Below are positions 1 to 9,707 of a stretch of DNA of 64,000 bases, one piece after another. The stretch is taken from assembly GCA_947489325.1 (NCBI GenBank), contig CANLDA010000015.1, forward strand, positions 22,138 to 86,137, given 5' to 3'. Position 1 is the first letter of the stretch; every line of letters begins with the position of its first letter. The notes beneath the pieces were generated by a model. It was not told the DNA's origin. It saw nothing but the letters and a program-made list of their open reading frames with translations, and searched no databases. This stretch comes from an uncultured Paracoccaceae bacterium (GTDB lineage Bacteria > Pseudomonadota > Alphaproteobacteria > Rhodobacterales > Rhodobacteraceae). Made by a program: the position numbers and the translations under genes.

Positions 1-14
1 GATTCTCCGCAGAG

Positions 15-23
15 TTATCCACA
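15..23 (+). promoter_or_regulatory. DnaA box, perfect TTATCCACA
   Basis: The nine bases TTATCCACA match the strict DnaA consensus TTATNCACA with no mismatch. The site lies in AT-rich non-coding DNA upstream of hemJ. Confidence 0.6.
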
Positions 24-87
24 TCCTAGATTCAAAATATAATCACTAAACAACTGATACTATTTCATACTTTTTTGTTACTCAGAG

Positions 88-116
88 TTGACAGCGATGT
101 TTCACACAGGATGAAT
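88..116 (+). promoter_or_regulatory. Possible sigma70 promoter for hemJ
   Basis: TTGACA at 88-93 is a perfect -35 hexamer. ATGAAT lies 17 bases downstream at 111-116 as a moderate -10. The distance to the hemJ start (252) leaves a leader of about 130 bases. Only the -35 is convincing. Confidence 0.35.
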
Positions 117-131
117 TTTTTTCTTCCTCAT

Positions 132-140
132 TGTGGAAAA
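132..140 (-). promoter_or_regulatory. Possible second DnaA box
   Basis: TGTGGAAAA reads TTTTCCACA on the minus strand, one mismatch from TTATCCACA. It is in inverted orientation relative to the box at 15-23. Weak alone, but supported by its neighbour. Confidence 0.35.
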
Positions 141-251
141 CCCGAGGAGAAATCAATAATCCACTGAAAAGGGCCTTACTACCAAATCATCATCCTTTTC
201 TTTCTATATATATTTTTTTAGGAAGGTTGGGCCAAGAGAAAGGGCCATCCC

Positions 252-701
252 ATGACCGACCTGCTTGCTGAATATTATCCTTGGATCAAAGCTTTTCATA
301 TCATGGCAGTGATCAGCTGGATGGCAGGTCTTTTCTATTTGCCGCGTCTCTTTGTGTATCATGCAGAGCAGGCGAAAAACGGTGATCAACTCGACTCTGC
401 TCTCAAGGTAATGGAATTTAAACTTCTGCGATACATCATGAGCCCTGCAAGCATCGCCACATGGGCCGCAGGGCTTGCTTTGGTGTTCACCCCTGGCATT
501 ATCGATTGGGGCGCTGTGTGGCCTTATACAAAGGCTCTGGGCGTGATTGGGATGACGGTGTTCCATCACTGGCTGATGGTCAAACGCAAACAGTTTGATC
601 GCGGTGAAAATACCCTGACTGGGCGCCACTACCGGATGATGAATGAGGTACCGACCATTTTGATGGTTTTGATAGTACTTTCAGTGGTTGTGAAGTTCTG
701 A
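252..701 (+). CDS. hemJ: Protoporphyrinogen IX oxidase HemJ
   Basis: Oxidises protoporphyrinogen IX to protoporphyrin IX, the penultimate step of haem synthesis, in the inner membrane. The 149 residues form about four membrane helices. The N-terminal AFHIMAVISWMAG stretch carries the conserved histidine (His16) that ligates haem b in this family, and the length is the family norm. ATG 252 follows a purine-rich stretch. It is the first gene beside the putative origin and is followed after 119 bases by rho. The window also holds hemW and hemH, but not in the same operon. HemJ is the oxygen-independent-looking alternative to HemG/HemY and is the usual enzyme in alphaproteobacteria. Confidence 0.93.
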   Translation: MTDLLAEYYPWIKAFHIMAVISWMAGLFYLPRLFVYHAEQAKNGDQLDSALKVMEFKLLRYIMSPASIATWAAGLALVFTPGIIDWGAVWPYTKALGVIGMTVFHHWLMVKRKQFDRGENTLTGRHYRMMNEVPTILMVLIVLSVVVKF

Positions 702-747
702 CTTTATTTGACTCAGGTTCAGATTGTCCTTATTGACAGGGACAACA

Positions 748-761
748 GGCCCGTCCGGGCC
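748..761 (+). promoter_or_regulatory. GC hairpin in rho leader
   Basis: GGCCC GTCC GGGCC can form a 5-bp stem with a 4-base loop between hemJ and rho. No T-run follows, so it is not a clear terminator. It may end the hemJ message or belong to a rho leader; rho is autoregulated through its leader in E. coli. Low certainty. Confidence 0.3.
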
Positions 762-820
762 ATGTGTCTTCCATATGACAACGATGAAACAGCCTTGTTT
801 GGGCTGAATAGGATATTTCA

Positions 821-2092
821 ATGGATATTGAAAAACTCGCACTCGCGGATCTTAAACGACAAAGCCCTAAGGCGCTGTTGGCCATGGCCGAAGAGTTGGA
901 GATCGAAAACGCCTCCACCATGCGTAAGGGTGAAATGATGTTCCAAATTCTGCGTGAACGCGCGGATGAGGGATGGGAAGTTTCCGGCGATGGTGTGCTT
1001 GAGGTTCTGCAAGATGGTTTTGGATTCCTGCGTTCTCCAGAAGCGAACTATCTTTCTGGCCCGGATGACATTTATGTCAGCCCCGAAATGATCCGCAAAT
1101 ACAGCCTGCGGACGGGTGATACCGTGGACGGTGTGATCAAAGCCCCAGAGGATAGCGAGCGGTATTTTGCCCTAACCAACGTGACGCTGATCAACTTTGA
1201 AGATCCGATAAAAGCCAAGCATAAGATTGCTTTTGACAACCTGACACCGTTGTATCCTGACGAACGGTTTAAGATGGAAGTTGAAGGTCAAGTTGCTAAA
1301 GACCGTTCAGCGCGGATTATTGATTTGGTTGCGCCAATCGGCAAAGGTCAACGTTCCCTGATCGTGGCACCACCGCGCACGGGTAAAACTGTTCTTCTGC
1401 AAAACATCGCACACAGCATCGAGGCGAACCATCCAGAGTGTTACCTGATCGTTTTGTTGATCGATGAACGCCCTGAAGAGGTGACAGATATGCAGCGCTC
1501 TGTGAAGGGTGAGGTGATCTCGTCAACCTTTGATGAACCTGCCACACGCCACGTTGCGGTGTCGGAAATGGTGATAGAAAAGGCCAAGCGTTTGGTCGAG
1601 CACAAACGAGATGTTGTTATTCTTCTCGATTCTATCACAAGACTTGGTAGAGCGTTTAACACTGTCGTGCCTTCTTCGGGTAAGGTTTTGACGGGGGGTG
1701 TCGACGCGAATGCTTTGCAACGACCCAAGCGTTTCTTTGGTGCGGCACGTAACATCGAAGAGGGTGGTTCACTGACCATCATTTCAACGGCGTTGATCGA
1801 TACTGGCAGCCGCATGGACGAAGTGATCTTTGAGGAATTCAAAGGCACAGGTAACAGTGAGATCGTTCTGGATCGCAAAGTTGCAGACAAGCGCGTTTTC
1901 CCAGCGATCGACATTCTGAAATCGGGAACTCGGAAAGAAGAGCTGTTGGTTGACAAAATCGACCTTCAGAAAACATTTGTTCTGCGCCGCATCCTTAACC
2001 CGATGGGGACAACAGATGGGATCGAATTCCTGATTTCCAAGCTGAAACAAACCAAGACCAACACGGAATTCTTTGATTCCATGAATACCTAG
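821..2092 (+). CDS. rho: Transcription termination factor Rho
   Basis: Hexameric RNA-dependent ATPase that ends transcription at Rho-dependent sites. The 423 residues show the N-terminal Rho helical and cold-shock RNA-binding domains (about 1-125, with [10 protein letters not shown] near 65) and the RecA-like ATPase core with Walker A APPRTGKT near residue 180, Walker [11 protein letters not shown] and the Q-loop/R-loop regions. Length matches E. coli Rho (419). ATG 821 has AGGA seven bases upstream. It precedes mnmE by 10 bases and may be co-transcribed with it. Confidence 0.97.
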   Translation: MDIEKLALADLKRQSPKALLAMAEELEIENASTMRKGEMMFQILRERADEGWEVSGDGVLEVLQDGFGFLRSPEANYLSGPDDIYVSPEMIRKYSLRTGDTVDGVIKAPEDSERYFALTNVTLINFEDPIKAKHKIAFDNLTPLYPDERFKMEVEGQVAKDRSARIIDLVAPIGKGQRSLIVAPPRTGKTVLLQNIAHSIEANHPECYLIVLLIDERPEEVTDMQRSVKGEVISSTFDEPATRHVAVSEMVIEKAKRLVEHKRDVVILLDSITRLGRAFNTVVPSSGKVLTGGVDANALQRPKRFFGAARNIEEGGSLTIISTALIDTGSRMDEVIFEEFKGTGNSEIVLDRKVADKRVFPAIDILKSGTRKEELLVDKIDLQKTFVLRRILNPMGTTDGIEFLISKLKQTKTNTEFFDSMNT

Positions 2093-2102
2093 AGGCGTCA
2101 CA

Positions 2103-3401
2103 ATGGTCAGTGACCGTGACACAATTTTTGCACTAGCAACGGCCCCCGGTAAGGCGGGGGTCGCTGTCGTTCGCGTATCTGGTTCTTTGGTGGGGCAGGT
2201 GGGCGCTGCCTTGTTTGGGGATTTACCTACGCCACGTTACGCTGCCTTGCGTGTTCTAAAGGACGCTCAGGGACGACGGTTAGATCAGGCGTTGGTTTTG
2301 TATTTTCCAGAAAAGAACAGTTTTACTGGAGAAGAAGTTCTAGAACTTCATCTGCATGGCTCCGTTGCTGTGGTGAATGCCATTATCCGAGAGCTGTCCG
2401 ACATGACTGGTTTACGTCTTGCCGAGGCGGGGGAGTTCACGCGACGCGCTTTGGAAAACGGGTGTCTGAACTTGTCGCAAGTCGAAGGTCTTGCTGATCT
2501 GATCGATGCAGAGACAGAAGCACAAAGACGCCAGGCATTTCGCGTTCTGTCTGGTGATCTTGGTGTGTTAGCAGATGGGTGGAGGACTGATCTAATTAGA
2601 GCCGCAGCGTTGATCGAAGCCACAATTGATTTCGCAGACGAGGAAGTCCCAGTTGATGTAACCCCAGAAGTCAGTCAATTGCTGGGTAACGTAAAATCAC
2701 AACTTGATTTGGAAATTTCTGGCGTGGATACAGCAGAGCGTATTCGCACAGGCTTTGAAGTTGCTATTCTAGGTGCGCCAAATGTCGGAAAATCCACTCT
2801 TCTCAATGCTTTAGCAGGAAGGGATGCAGCAATCACCTCTGAATATGCGGGTACGACACGCGATGTGATAGAGGTGCGCATGGATCTTGGTGGTTTGCCG
2901 GTCACATTGCTTGATACTGCTGGCCTGCGGGAAACGGAAGACCATATTGAAAGTATCGGTATTGAGCGCGCCCGTAGTCGAGCAGAAGCTGCTGATCTTC
3001 GTATACTTTTGATCGAAGCCAATCAAAAGCCGGATTTTCAAATCCATAAAGGGGATATTGTTGTTGCTGCCAAGGCTGATCAACTTGATAATGCCTCGGA
3101 TGCTGTTTCTGGCAAGACGGGGCAGGGCGTTGCGCAGCTGATTGACCGCATCTCGCAAGAACTGGCAGAGCGATCCGCCCAATCTGGTGTTGCAACTCGA
3201 GAACGTCATCGCGTAGCGATGTTGCGCGCATCCGAGGCATTGAATGCAGCCAATGATGTTCTTCAAAGTGGACCGGAATACTATGATATTGGTGCGGAAG
3301 AATTACGAACTGCGATTCGCTCTCTGGATTCGCTTGTTGGTAGAGTGGATGTCGAAAACTTGCTGGATGAAATCTTTTCCAGTTTTTGCATCGGGAAGTG
3401 A
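2103..3401 (+). CDS. mnmE: tRNA uridine-5-carboxymethylaminomethyl synthesis GTPase MnmE
   Basis: Works with MnmG to install carboxymethylaminomethyl groups at the wobble uridine of certain tRNAs. Visible parts are the N-terminal folate-binding domain (starting [14 protein letters not shown]), a helical domain, an inserted GTPase domain with GAPNVGKST near residue 223 and DTAGLRE, and the C-terminal CIGK motif carrying the functional cysteine. At 432 residues it is slightly short of E. coli MnmE (454). The stop is four bases before the mnmG start, so the two partners are co-transcribed. Confidence 0.96.
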   Translation: MVSDRDTIFALATAPGKAGVAVVRVSGSLVGQVGAALFGDLPTPRYAALRVLKDAQGRRLDQALVLYFPEKNSFTGEEVLELHLHGSVAVVNAIIRELSDMTGLRLAEAGEFTRRALENGCLNLSQVEGLADLIDAETEAQRRQAFRVLSGDLGVLADGWRTDLIRAAALIEATIDFADEEVPVDVTPEVSQLLGNVKSQLDLEISGVDTAERIRTGFEVAILGAPNVGKSTLLNALAGRDAAITSEYAGTTRDVIEVRMDLGGLPVTLLDTAGLRETEDHIESIGIERARSRAEAADLRILLIEANQKPDFQIHKGDIVVAAKADQLDNASDAVSGKTGQGVAQLIDRISQELAERSAQSGVATRERHRVAMLRASEALNAANDVLQSGPEYYDIGAEELRTAIRSLDSLVGRVDVENLLDEIFSSFCIGK

Positions 3402-3404
3402 GGA

Positions 3405-5276
3405 TTGTTTCACGTGAAACATTTTGACGTCATTGTTGTTGGTGGTGGTCATGCAGGGTGCGACGCCGCACATGCCGCTGCTCGTGTAGGGGCATCAACG
3501 GCGCTGGTGACATTGACCATAGATGGTATTGGTGTGATGTCCTGTAATCCAGCCATTGGCGGTTTGGGTAAGGGTCATTTAGTGCGCGAGATTGATGCAC
3601 TCGATGGCGTAATGGGACGTGTAGCGGATAAAGCAGGTATCCAGTTTCGATTGCTAAATCGACGTAAAGGTCCAGCAGTGCAAGGCCCAAGAGCGCAAGC
3701 TGATCGCGCAATATATCGAAAATCTATGCTATCAGAAATACAGTCGTGTCCGAACCTTCAGATTATAGAAGGCGAAGTTACTGATTTTTTAATGCAGAAT
3801 TCATCTGTAAAAGGTGTAACTCTGGCAGATGGCTCTGAAATACATGCTGATGCGGTGGTTCTAACAACAGGGACTTTTCTGCGCGGTGTTATACATATTG
3901 GAGATGTGTCTCATCCCGGCGGTAGATTGGGTGACAAGCCTTCTGTCAAACTTGCAGAGCGTATCGACTCATTTGGATTGCCATTAGGGCGTTTGAAAAC
4001 CGGTACACCACCACGGTTGAATTCTAAAACGATTGACTGGAGTTGTCTTGAAGAACAGCCAGGTGATGAAAATCCGGTTATGTTTTCCTTCTTAAATGAA
4101 ACGCCATTCGCCAAGCAGGTCTCATGTGGAATTACCCATACGAATGAACATACGCATGACATCATCCGGGAAAACCTAGAACGATCCGCGATGTACGGCG
4201 GTCATATCGAAGGCGTAGGGCCGCGATACTGCCCTTCGATTGAAGATAAGATTGTTCGATTTTCAGATAAGACATCCCACCAAATCTTTCTGGAACCTGA
4301 AGGGCTGACCACAAACGCGGTCTATCCAAATGGCATTTCCACATCTCTACCGGAGTCCGTACAGCACGATTATGTACATTCGATCAAAGGTTTGGAAAAG
4401 GCGGAGATACTTCAACCGGGGTATGCAATTGAATATGATTATGTCGATCCGCGAGCACTGGATTTTAGTTTGGCAGTTAAGGATATTCCTGGATTGTATT
4501 TTGCGGGCCAAATCAACGGTACGACTGGATATGAAGAGGCGGCAGCTCAAGGGCTCACTGCTGGATTGAACGCGGCCTTGTATTCCAAAGGTAAGGAATC
4601 GCACGCGTTTAGTCGAACAGACAGCTATATTGGTGTCATGGTTGATGATTTGATCACTCGGGGGGTTGCGGAGCCTTATCGGATGTTCACATCTAGGGCT
4701 GAATTCCGTTTGTCTTTGCGCGCGGATAACGCCGATCAAAGATTGACGCCAATTGGAATAGAGCTTGATTTGGTGGGGGCTGACCGGAAAGCAGCGTTTC
4801 TTGATAAATCAGATCGTCTTGAATGTGGTAAAAAATTGCTAACGGATGTCACTTTTACCCCAACTCAGATCAAATCGGCCGGAATAGAAGTAAATCAAGA
4901 CGGATCGCGGCGAACGGCGTTTCAAGTTTTGGCTTTCCAAAATATTTCCTTTGGCGACTTAATGCCCTTGGATGAACGACTTCGATCTATTGATCCTAAA
5001 ACGCAGGAACAATTGGAGAAGGACGCTATGTACGCAAACTACATCGAACGTCAAAGAAGAGATGTAGAAGCCCTGAAACGCGACGAAAACCAGCGTATTC
5101 CAGCGAATTTTATGTATTCCGCGATCGAAGGCTTGTCAAATGAACTTAAGCTCAAATTGAACGCCACCAGACCAAGTAACCTGTCTCAAGCGGCAAAGAT
5201 TGATGGAATGACTCCAGCCGCGCTTTCCTTGTTGCTTGCCAAAATTCGGCAATCACGCAGGGAGAAAGCCAGTTGA
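3405..5276 (+). CDS. mnmG: tRNA uridine-5-carboxymethylaminomethyl synthesis enzyme MnmG (GidA)
   Basis: FAD-binding partner of MnmE in wobble-uridine modification. The FAD motif [12 protein letters not shown] lies at about residues 11-22, and the GidA signature [20 protein letters not shown] follows. The 623-residue length is normal. The start is not settled: TTG 3405 has GGGAAG at good spacing, but GTG 3414 would give the common N-terminus [11 protein letters not shown]. Both lie inside a perfect parS site (3406-3421), so the first codons double as a centromere element. The 3' end overlaps rsmG. Confidence 0.95.
   Translation: MFHVKHFDVIVVGGGHAGCDAAHAAARVGASTALVTLTIDGIGVMSCNPAIGGLGKGHLVREIDALDGVMGRVADKAGIQFRLLNRRKGPAVQGPRAQADRAIYRKSMLSEIQSCPNLQIIEGEVTDFLMQNSSVKGVTLADGSEIHADAVVLTTGTFLRGVIHIGDVSHPGGRLGDKPSVKLAERIDSFGLPLGRLKTGTPPRLNSKTIDWSCLEEQPGDENPVMFSFLNETPFAKQVSCGITHTNEHTHDIIRENLERSAMYGGHIEGVGPRYCPSIEDKIVRFSDKTSHQIFLEPEGLTTNAVYPNGISTSLPESVQHDYVHSIKGLEKAEILQPGYAIEYDYVDPRALDFSLAVKDIPGLYFAGQINGTTGYEEAAAQGLTAGLNAALYSKGKESHAFSRTDSYIGVMVDDLITRGVAEPYRMFTSRAEFRLSLRADNADQRLTPIGIELDLVGADRKAAFLDKSDRLECGKKLLTDVTFTPTQIKSAGIEVNQDGSRRTAFQVLAFQNISFGDLMPLDERLRSIDPKTQEQLEKDAMYANYIERQRRDVEALKRDENQRIPANFMYSAIEGLSNELKLKLNATRPSNLSQAAKIDGMTPAALSLLLAKIRQSRREKAS
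3406..3421. promoter_or_regulatory. parS: parS centromere site 1
   Basis: The 16-base perfect palindrome TGTTTCACGTGAAACA is the consensus ParB-binding site. It lies across the first codons of mnmG, 3.3 kb upstream of parB. Established knowledge: ParB loads here as a CTP-dependent clamp and ParA segregates the locus. Confidence 0.95.
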
Positions 5277-5872
5277 TTGATGGACTGAATGTTTCACGTG
5301 AAACATTGGATAAATTGGAAAAGCTTCAAGCGCTTCTTCACAAGTGGAATCCAAAAATAAACCTGGTGGCAAAGTCCACGATTGAGAGTTCTTGGGATAG
5401 GCACATCCGAGACTCCATGCAAGTTTATGGCCTTATGAATATGACGAATAAACATTGGGTTGATATCGGAAGTGGCGGTGGATTTCCCGGACTTGTTGTT
5501 GCGATTATGGGTGAGAATGACCTTTCAAAAGTAACGTTGATCGAAAGTGATCAAAGAAAGTGTGCGTTTCTTCGAACTGTACTGCGAGAGACGGGGGTTC
5601 AAGGTAATGTTATTTCGGAGAGAATTGAAAAAACGCTACCTCAAAACGCAGATATTTTGTCTGCGCGCGCCTTAGCAAATCTTTCAACCCTTCTAGAATT
5701 TGCAGAGCTTCATTTGGCCGAAGATGGCATTTGCATTTTTCCAAAGGGAGAAAATTGGGAAAAAGAAGTGACAAACGCGCGTAGATCATGGTCATTTTCC
5801 ATGGAAACTCGTACAAGTTTGACTGATCCAAACGCTGTCATTTTGAAGATTGGAGATCTGAGACGTGCCTGA
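5273..5872 (+). CDS. rsmG: 16S rRNA (guanine-527-N7)-methyltransferase RsmG (GidB)
   Basis: Methylates N7 of G527 in 16S rRNA using S-adenosylmethionine. The 199 residues carry the SAM motif [10 protein letters not shown] near residue 65, a normal length for the family. TTG 5273 overlaps the mnmG stop by four bases and is preceded by GGGAGA; no in-frame ATG exists nearby. The first codons (NVSRETL) contain the second parS palindrome. Its stop overlaps the parA start by eight bases, giving a tightly coupled mnmG-rsmG-parA run. Confidence 0.95.
   Translation: MIDGLNVSRETLDKLEKLQALLHKWNPKINLVAKSTIESSWDRHIRDSMQVYGLMNMTNKHWVDIGSGGGFPGLVVAIMGENDLSKVTLIESDQRKCAFLRTVLRETGVQGNVISERIEKTLPQNADILSARALANLSTLLEFAELHLAEDGICIFPKGENWEKEVTNARRSWSFSMETRTSLTDPNAVILKIGDLRRA
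5290..5305. promoter_or_regulatory. parS: parS centromere site 2
   Basis: Second perfect TGTTTCACGTGAAACA. The dyad extends to 20 bases (5288-5307, AA...TT). It lies in the first codons of rsmG, 1.9 kb from site 1 and 0.6 kb before parA. Confidence 0.95.
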
Positions 5873-6668
5873 CCCAACCCGTCCAATGGGACCAAAAATC
5901 ATTGCAGTTGCAAACCAAAAAGGGGGAGTTGGAAAAACAACAACAACCATAAACCTCGCAGCCGGACTTGTAGAAGAAGGCATGACGGTTCTGTTGGTTG
6001 ATCTTGATCCGCAAGGCAACGCATCTACAGGCATTGGTGCGGATAATCGCGACACTACGACATATGACCTGTTGCTAGGTGAGGCCGATTTGGCAACTGT
6101 TATCCAACCTGCAAGCATTGATGGATTGTCCATTATTCCAGCAACTGTTGATTTGAGTTCGGCTGATATCGAATTGTATTCAAACGAAAAACGCAGCTTT
6201 TTAATGCACGATGCACTGCGCCAAGAAGCGATGGATGCATATAAATTTGATTACATTTTGATTGATTGTCCACCCAGCTTGAACCTGTTGACGGTCAATG
6301 CCATGGTTGCAGCCCATTCGGTTCTGGTTCCCCTGCAAAGTGAATTTTTTGCGTTGGAAGGCTTATCTCAACTGATGTTGACCATCCGAGAGGTGCGGCA
6401 GACCGCCAACTCAAAACTCCGGATAGAAGGGGTTTTGCTAACGATGTTTGATGCGCGTAATAATTTGTCTCAGCAAGTAGAACAAGACGCCCGGGAAAAC
6501 CTTGGGGATCTTGTGTTTGAAACCAAAATTCCGCGCAATGTACGTGTTTCTGAAGCGCCTTCTTTCGCTCAACCGGTTTTAGATTATGATTCTGCGTCTA
6601 AGGGCGCAGAATCATATAGAGCATTGGCCCGAGAACTGTTGACGAAACACGCAAAATCCGCCGCATAA
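5865..6668 (+). CDS. parA: Chromosome-partitioning ATPase ParA
   Basis: Walker-type ATPase that binds the nucleoid when ATP-bound and moves ParB-parS complexes. The deviant Walker A KGGVGKTT is at residues 19-26, with the DLDPQGNAST and DCPPSL motifs following, and 267 residues is typical for a chromosomal ParA without an N-terminal helix-turn-helix. GTG 5865 overlaps the rsmG stop by eight bases; ATG 5886 (MGPKIIAV) is an alternative. parB follows directly. The nearness to parS and to the putative origin supports a chromosomal rather than plasmid role. Confidence 0.96.
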   Translation: MPDPTRPMGPKIIAVANQKGGVGKTTTTINLAAGLVEEGMTVLLVDLDPQGNASTGIGADNRDTTTYDLLLGEADLATVIQPASIDGLSIIPATVDLSSADIELYSNEKRSFLMHDALRQEAMDAYKFDYILIDCPPSLNLLTVNAMVAAHSVLVPLQSEFFALEGLSQLMLTIREVRQTANSKLRIEGVLLTMFDARNNLSQQVEQDARENLGDLVFETKIPRNVRVSEAPSFAQPVLDYDSASKGAESYRALARELLTKHAKSAA

Positions 6669-6680
6669 AAGGAAATGAAG

Positions 6681-7562
6681 ATGGCAGAGAAAAAAAGAGG
6701 CTTGGGTCGGGGATTGTCTGCGTTGATGGCGGATGTGACTGAAGAGCAAGTTCCGCAAGGCGCGGCTCCAACAAAAACTGATATCATGGTGCCTATTGAG
6801 AAGATTGCACCTAATCCAGATCAACCGCGTAGAGATTTCACTTCAGAGCAGTTGGAGGATTTGTCCAATTCGATTCGGGAAAAGGGTGTTATTCAACCGC
6901 TGATCGTACGTCCTCGTCCTGGTATTGAAGGGGAATATGAAATCGTTGCAGGTGAACGACGTTGGCGTGCATCCCAAATGGCGCAATTGCATGAATTGCC
7001 GGTCTTGGTACGTGATTTCAACGATACAGAGGTTCTTGAAGTTGCGATTATTGAAAATATCCAACGTGCAGACCTGAATCCAGTGGAAGAGGCGGCAGGA
7101 TACAAGCAGTTGATGGATAAGTTTGGCCACACACAAGATATATTGTCCAAAGCGCTTGGAAAAAGTCGGAGTCACATCGCAAACCTGATGCGTCTTTTGA
7201 ACCTGCCAGATGATATTCTTGGATTGTTGCGGACTGGTCAAATTAGCGCGGGGCATGCCCGTGCTTTGATCACATCTGATCATGCACATGAGATTGCAAA
7301 GCGTATCGTGGCACAAGGCTTGTCTGTGAGGCAGGTAGAGCAATTGGTTAAAAAGTTTGCTTCTGGTGAGCTAGACAAGCCAAAGCGTCCAAAACCGCAA
7401 AAAGATGCAGACACGCGCGCGCTTGAAGGGGATCTGTCGGCAAACCTGGGAATGAATGTGAATATTGACCACAAACCAGATCAGGAAAATGGTCAGGTTG
7501 TCATTAAATACACAAGCATGGAGCAGCTTGACGAAATTTGCCGCATCTTAAGCAGTACATAA
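6681..7562 (+). CDS. parB: Chromosome-partitioning protein ParB
   Basis: CTPase clamp that loads on parS and spreads. Visible are the N-terminal ParA-contact peptide (RGLGRGLSALM), the box with PNPDQPR, the CTP-binding GERRWRA motif, ENIQRADLNP, a helix-turn-helix segment (LSKALGKSRSHIANLMRLL) and a C-terminal dimerisation domain. The start is set at ATG 6681, seven bases after AAAGGA; ATG 6675 is too close to that ribosome binding site. The 293-residue length is normal. Its two target sites lie upstream in mnmG and rsmG. Confidence 0.96.
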   Translation: MAEKKRGLGRGLSALMADVTEEQVPQGAAPTKTDIMVPIEKIAPNPDQPRRDFTSEQLEDLSNSIREKGVIQPLIVRPRPGIEGEYEIVAGERRWRASQMAQLHELPVLVRDFNDTEVLEVAIIENIQRADLNPVEEAAGYKQLMDKFGHTQDILSKALGKSRSHIANLMRLLNLPDDILGLLRTGQISAGHARALITSDHAHEIAKRIVAQGLSVRQVEQLVKKFASGELDKPKRPKPQKDADTRALEGDLSANLGMNVNIDHKPDQENGQVVIKYTSMEQLDEICRILSST

Positions 7563-7567
7563 ATCGC

Positions 7568-7593
7568 AAAGGGCAGGGTGTTTCCTGCCCTTT
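7568..7593. terminator. Bidirectional terminator between parB and DUF454 gene
   Basis: AAAGGGCAGG, a six-base loop and CCTGCCCTTT form a perfect 10-bp hairpin with A and T runs on both sides. It ends parB on the plus strand and the hemW-DUF454 operon on the minus strand; its last two bases overlap the DUF454 stop. Confidence 0.85.
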
Positions 7594-7945
7594 ATCCGTT
7601 TGGCCGGGTCCAGATAAACAGCAACACGCATGATAGAGTGATGCCTTGTATGATCAGGATAAACGGGCGCAGGCCAAGGGCCAAAGAAATCCCAAAAACC
7701 AACAGGATAGAGACGGTTGCCCAACGCTTGCCGTTTGGACGTATGGCACCCTGACTTTGCCAGTCGACAATTGGGGGGCCGAATGTTGGGTGTGATAGCA
7801 ACCAATGGTGCAGTCGCTCAGAGGAGCGTGCGAAAAAGAATGCGGCAAGCAGAAGCAATGGAACGGTTGGCACCAGCGGCAGAATGATCCCGATCAACGC
7901 AATGCCAAGAGAGAGAAGCCCAAGTCCAGCCCAAAGGATACGCAT
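7592..7945 (-). CDS. DUF454 (YbaN-type) inner-membrane protein
   Basis: A 117-residue integral membrane protein with three or four hydrophobic helices. The N-terminal pattern GLGLLSLGIALIGIILPLVPTVP with FFFARSS and a following HPTFGP is the DUF454/YbaN hallmark. The function of the family is unknown. Its ATG directly follows the hemW stop codon, so it is the last gene of the rph-rdgB-hemW operon. It ends within a bidirectional terminator. Confidence 0.85.
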   Translation of the reverse strand: MRILWAGLGLLSLGIALIGIILPLVPTVPLLLLAAFFFARSSERLHHWLLSHPTFGPPIVDWQSQGAIRPNGKRWATVSILLVFGISLALGLRPFILIIQGITLSCVLLFIWTRPNG

Positions 7946-9103
7946 CTATTCCACCAACAATTCTGCGAGTAATGTGTTAAGAACCATACGCCCCTGACGT
8001 GTCGCGTAAATGCGGTTTTCCTCAAGGCGGATCATATTGATGTCCTGAAGATGTGCGCACGTGCTGGAATCAAGGGATCGACCAGAAAGGGCACGCCAGC
8101 GATTTAGATCTACGCCTTCGTATAGACGCAGGCCCATCATCATCATTTCGTCTGATTGATCCTCAAGTGAAAGAGGTGTTGTCACGGATTCGCCATTGCC
8201 ATCGTTGACGGCCCGAAGCCATCTCTCGGGGTTTTTCCAACATTCAATTGCGGTGCGTTGGCCATTCAATGTGAGCCTCCCGTGTGCGCCGGGGCCAATT
8301 CCGGCGTAATCTCCGTATCGCCAATAAATCAAGTTGTGGCGGCTTTCAGAGCCTATTTTGGCGTAGTTAGAGACTTCATAGCCTTCCAATCCTGCTTTGG
8401 CACAGATGTCGCCTGTGGCTTGATACATGTCTGCAGCAAGATCATCTTCTGGAAGACCGCGTAATCTTCCCTTGGCATAGCGATCGCCGAATGCAGTGCC
8501 GGATTCGATTGTCAGTTGATAAAGCGACAGATGATCAATGGTCATGGCGAGGGCTTCGCGCAATTCGGCTTGCCAGTCGGCCAATGTTTGATCTTGACGG
8601 GCATAGATCAGATCAAAGCTGACCCGATCAAAAGTGGTGCGGGCAATATCAAAGGCAGCGCGGGCTTCGGAAACTGAATGAATGCGGCCCAGTCTGTGCA
8701 AGTCCCGATCATTTAGCGCCTGTATGCCCATGGAAATACGGTTAACACCTCCTTGGCGGTAGGCGGCGAAACGCCCTGCCTCCACAGAACCAGGGTTGGC
8801 CTCTAGTGTGATTTCCATGTCATTGGCGGTGGGCCAGGTCTTATGAATATGTGTCAGTATTTCTGCTACAATTGCCGGGTCCATCAGGCTTGGTGTACCG
8901 CCGCCAAAGAAAATGGAATTCAGAACGCGGCCTTTGGTTTGCAATCCGACGCGGTCAATTTCCTTAAGGTAGGCACGCAGCCAACGGTTTTGGTCAATGC
9001 TGCGTGAAACATGCGAATTGAAATCGCAATAGGGGCATTTGGCCTGACAAAAAGGCCAATGAATATAAAGACCAAAGCCCCCGTTTTGCCAATCTTCAGC
9101 CAA
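7946..9103 (-). CDS. hemW: Radical SAM haem chaperone HemW
   Basis: HemN-like radical SAM protein of the HemW class, thought to hand haem to client proteins rather than oxidise coproporphyrinogen. The cluster motif CQAKCPYC (CxxxCxxC) is near residue 20 and FFGGGTPS follows. An extended frame begins at 9133, but TTG 9103 (MAEDWQNGG) keeps only an eight-base overlap with rdgB and matches homologues as I recall them. Roughly 385 residues is normal. It lies between rdgB and the DUF454 gene on the same strand. Confidence 0.9.
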   Translation of the reverse strand: MAEDWQNGGFGLYIHWPFCQAKCPYCDFNSHVSRSIDQNRWLRAYLKEIDRVGLQTKGRVLNSIFFGGGTPSLMDPAIVAEILTHIHKTWPTANDMEITLEANPGSVEAGRFAAYRQGGVNRISMGIQALNDRDLHRLGRIHSVSEARAAFDIARTTFDRVSFDLIYARQDQTLADWQAELREALAMTIDHLSLYQLTIESGTAFGDRYAKGRLRGLPEDDLAADMYQATGDICAKAGLEGYEVSNYAKIGSESRHNLIYWRYGDYAGIGPGAHGRLTLNGQRTAIECWKNPERWLRAVNDGNGESVTTPLSLEDQSDEMMMMGLRLYEGVDLNRWRALSGRSLDSSTCAHLQDINMIRLEENRIYATRQGRMVLNTLLAELLVE

Positions 9104-9707
9104 AGCAACCAGCCAAAAATGCAGCAACGGCACGACCGCGGTGGCTTATTTTATTCTTTTCTACGGGATCCAGTTCGGCGCAAGTGACGTCATACCCATC
9201 TGGCTGAAACATGGGATCATAGCCAAATCCATGTTCACCGCGAATAGGCCAGACAAGGCTGCCGGGCATCACACCTTCGAACACTTCATCATGTCCGTCG
9301 GGCCATGCGATAACAAGTGTACACCGAAATTGCGCAGTGCGTGGGGCATCGGGGCCAAGGGCGGTGATTTCACCATTGGCACGTGTCATCGCCATCATGA
9401 AGTCACGGCCATTTGGGGTTTCCGCCCAATCAGCGGTGTAGACGCCCGGTGCACCATTTAGGGCATCAATGCAAATGCCACTGTCGTCGGACAACGCGGG
9501 CAGGCCCGTTGCTTTGGCGGCGGCATGCGCTTTAATCCGGGCATTACCGACAAAAGTGTCTTCGGTCTCGTCGGGTTCCGGCAAATCCATATCGCCGGCC
9601 CCCACAATATTCACCCCAAAGGGTGCAAGTATCTCGGCAATCTCATTTAGCTTGCCTTTGTTATGGGTGGCCACCAAAAGCCGATCGCCGAGAAACTTTC
9701 TGGTCAT
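9096..9707 (-). CDS. rdgB: Non-canonical purine NTP pyrophosphatase RdgB
   Basis: Removes ITP, dITP and XTP from the nucleotide pool by hydrolysis to the monophosphate. The 203 residues carry the family motifs THNKGK near residue 14, SDDSG, GFGYDP and the C-terminal SHR. The start overlaps the rph stop by four bases, indicating translational coupling. Operon order rph-rdgB-hemW is common in alphaproteobacteria. Confidence 0.95.
   Translation of the reverse strand: MTRKFLGDRLLVATHNKGKLNEIAEILAPFGVNIVGAGDMDLPEPDETEDTFVGNARIKAHAAAKATGLPALSDDSGICIDALNGAPGVYTADWAETPNGRDFMMAMTRANGEITALGPDAPRTAQFRCTLVIAWPDGHDEVFEGVMPGSLVWPIRGEHGFGYDPMFQPDGYDVTCAELDPVEKNKISHRGRAVAAFLAGCFG

Larger units (their letters stand above)
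1..251. other. Probable flank of chromosomal replication origin (oriC)
   Basis: No gene is visible here. The stretch has a perfect DnaA box (15-23), a second near-match on the other strand (132-140), several T- and A-rich runs (about 60-80, 114-125, 195-222) and a half parS-like TGTTTCAC at about 99-106. In alphaproteobacteria the origin commonly lies beside the hem genes, a few kb from parAB, and this layout fits (known from Caulobacter, inferred here). Only part of the intergenic region is in the window, so the origin could extend or lie further left. Confidence 0.5.

Noticed and set aside
708..938. Plus-strand frame overlapping the start of rho
   Set aside because: It overlaps rho in another frame for more than half its length, has no ribosome binding site and no recognisable domain.
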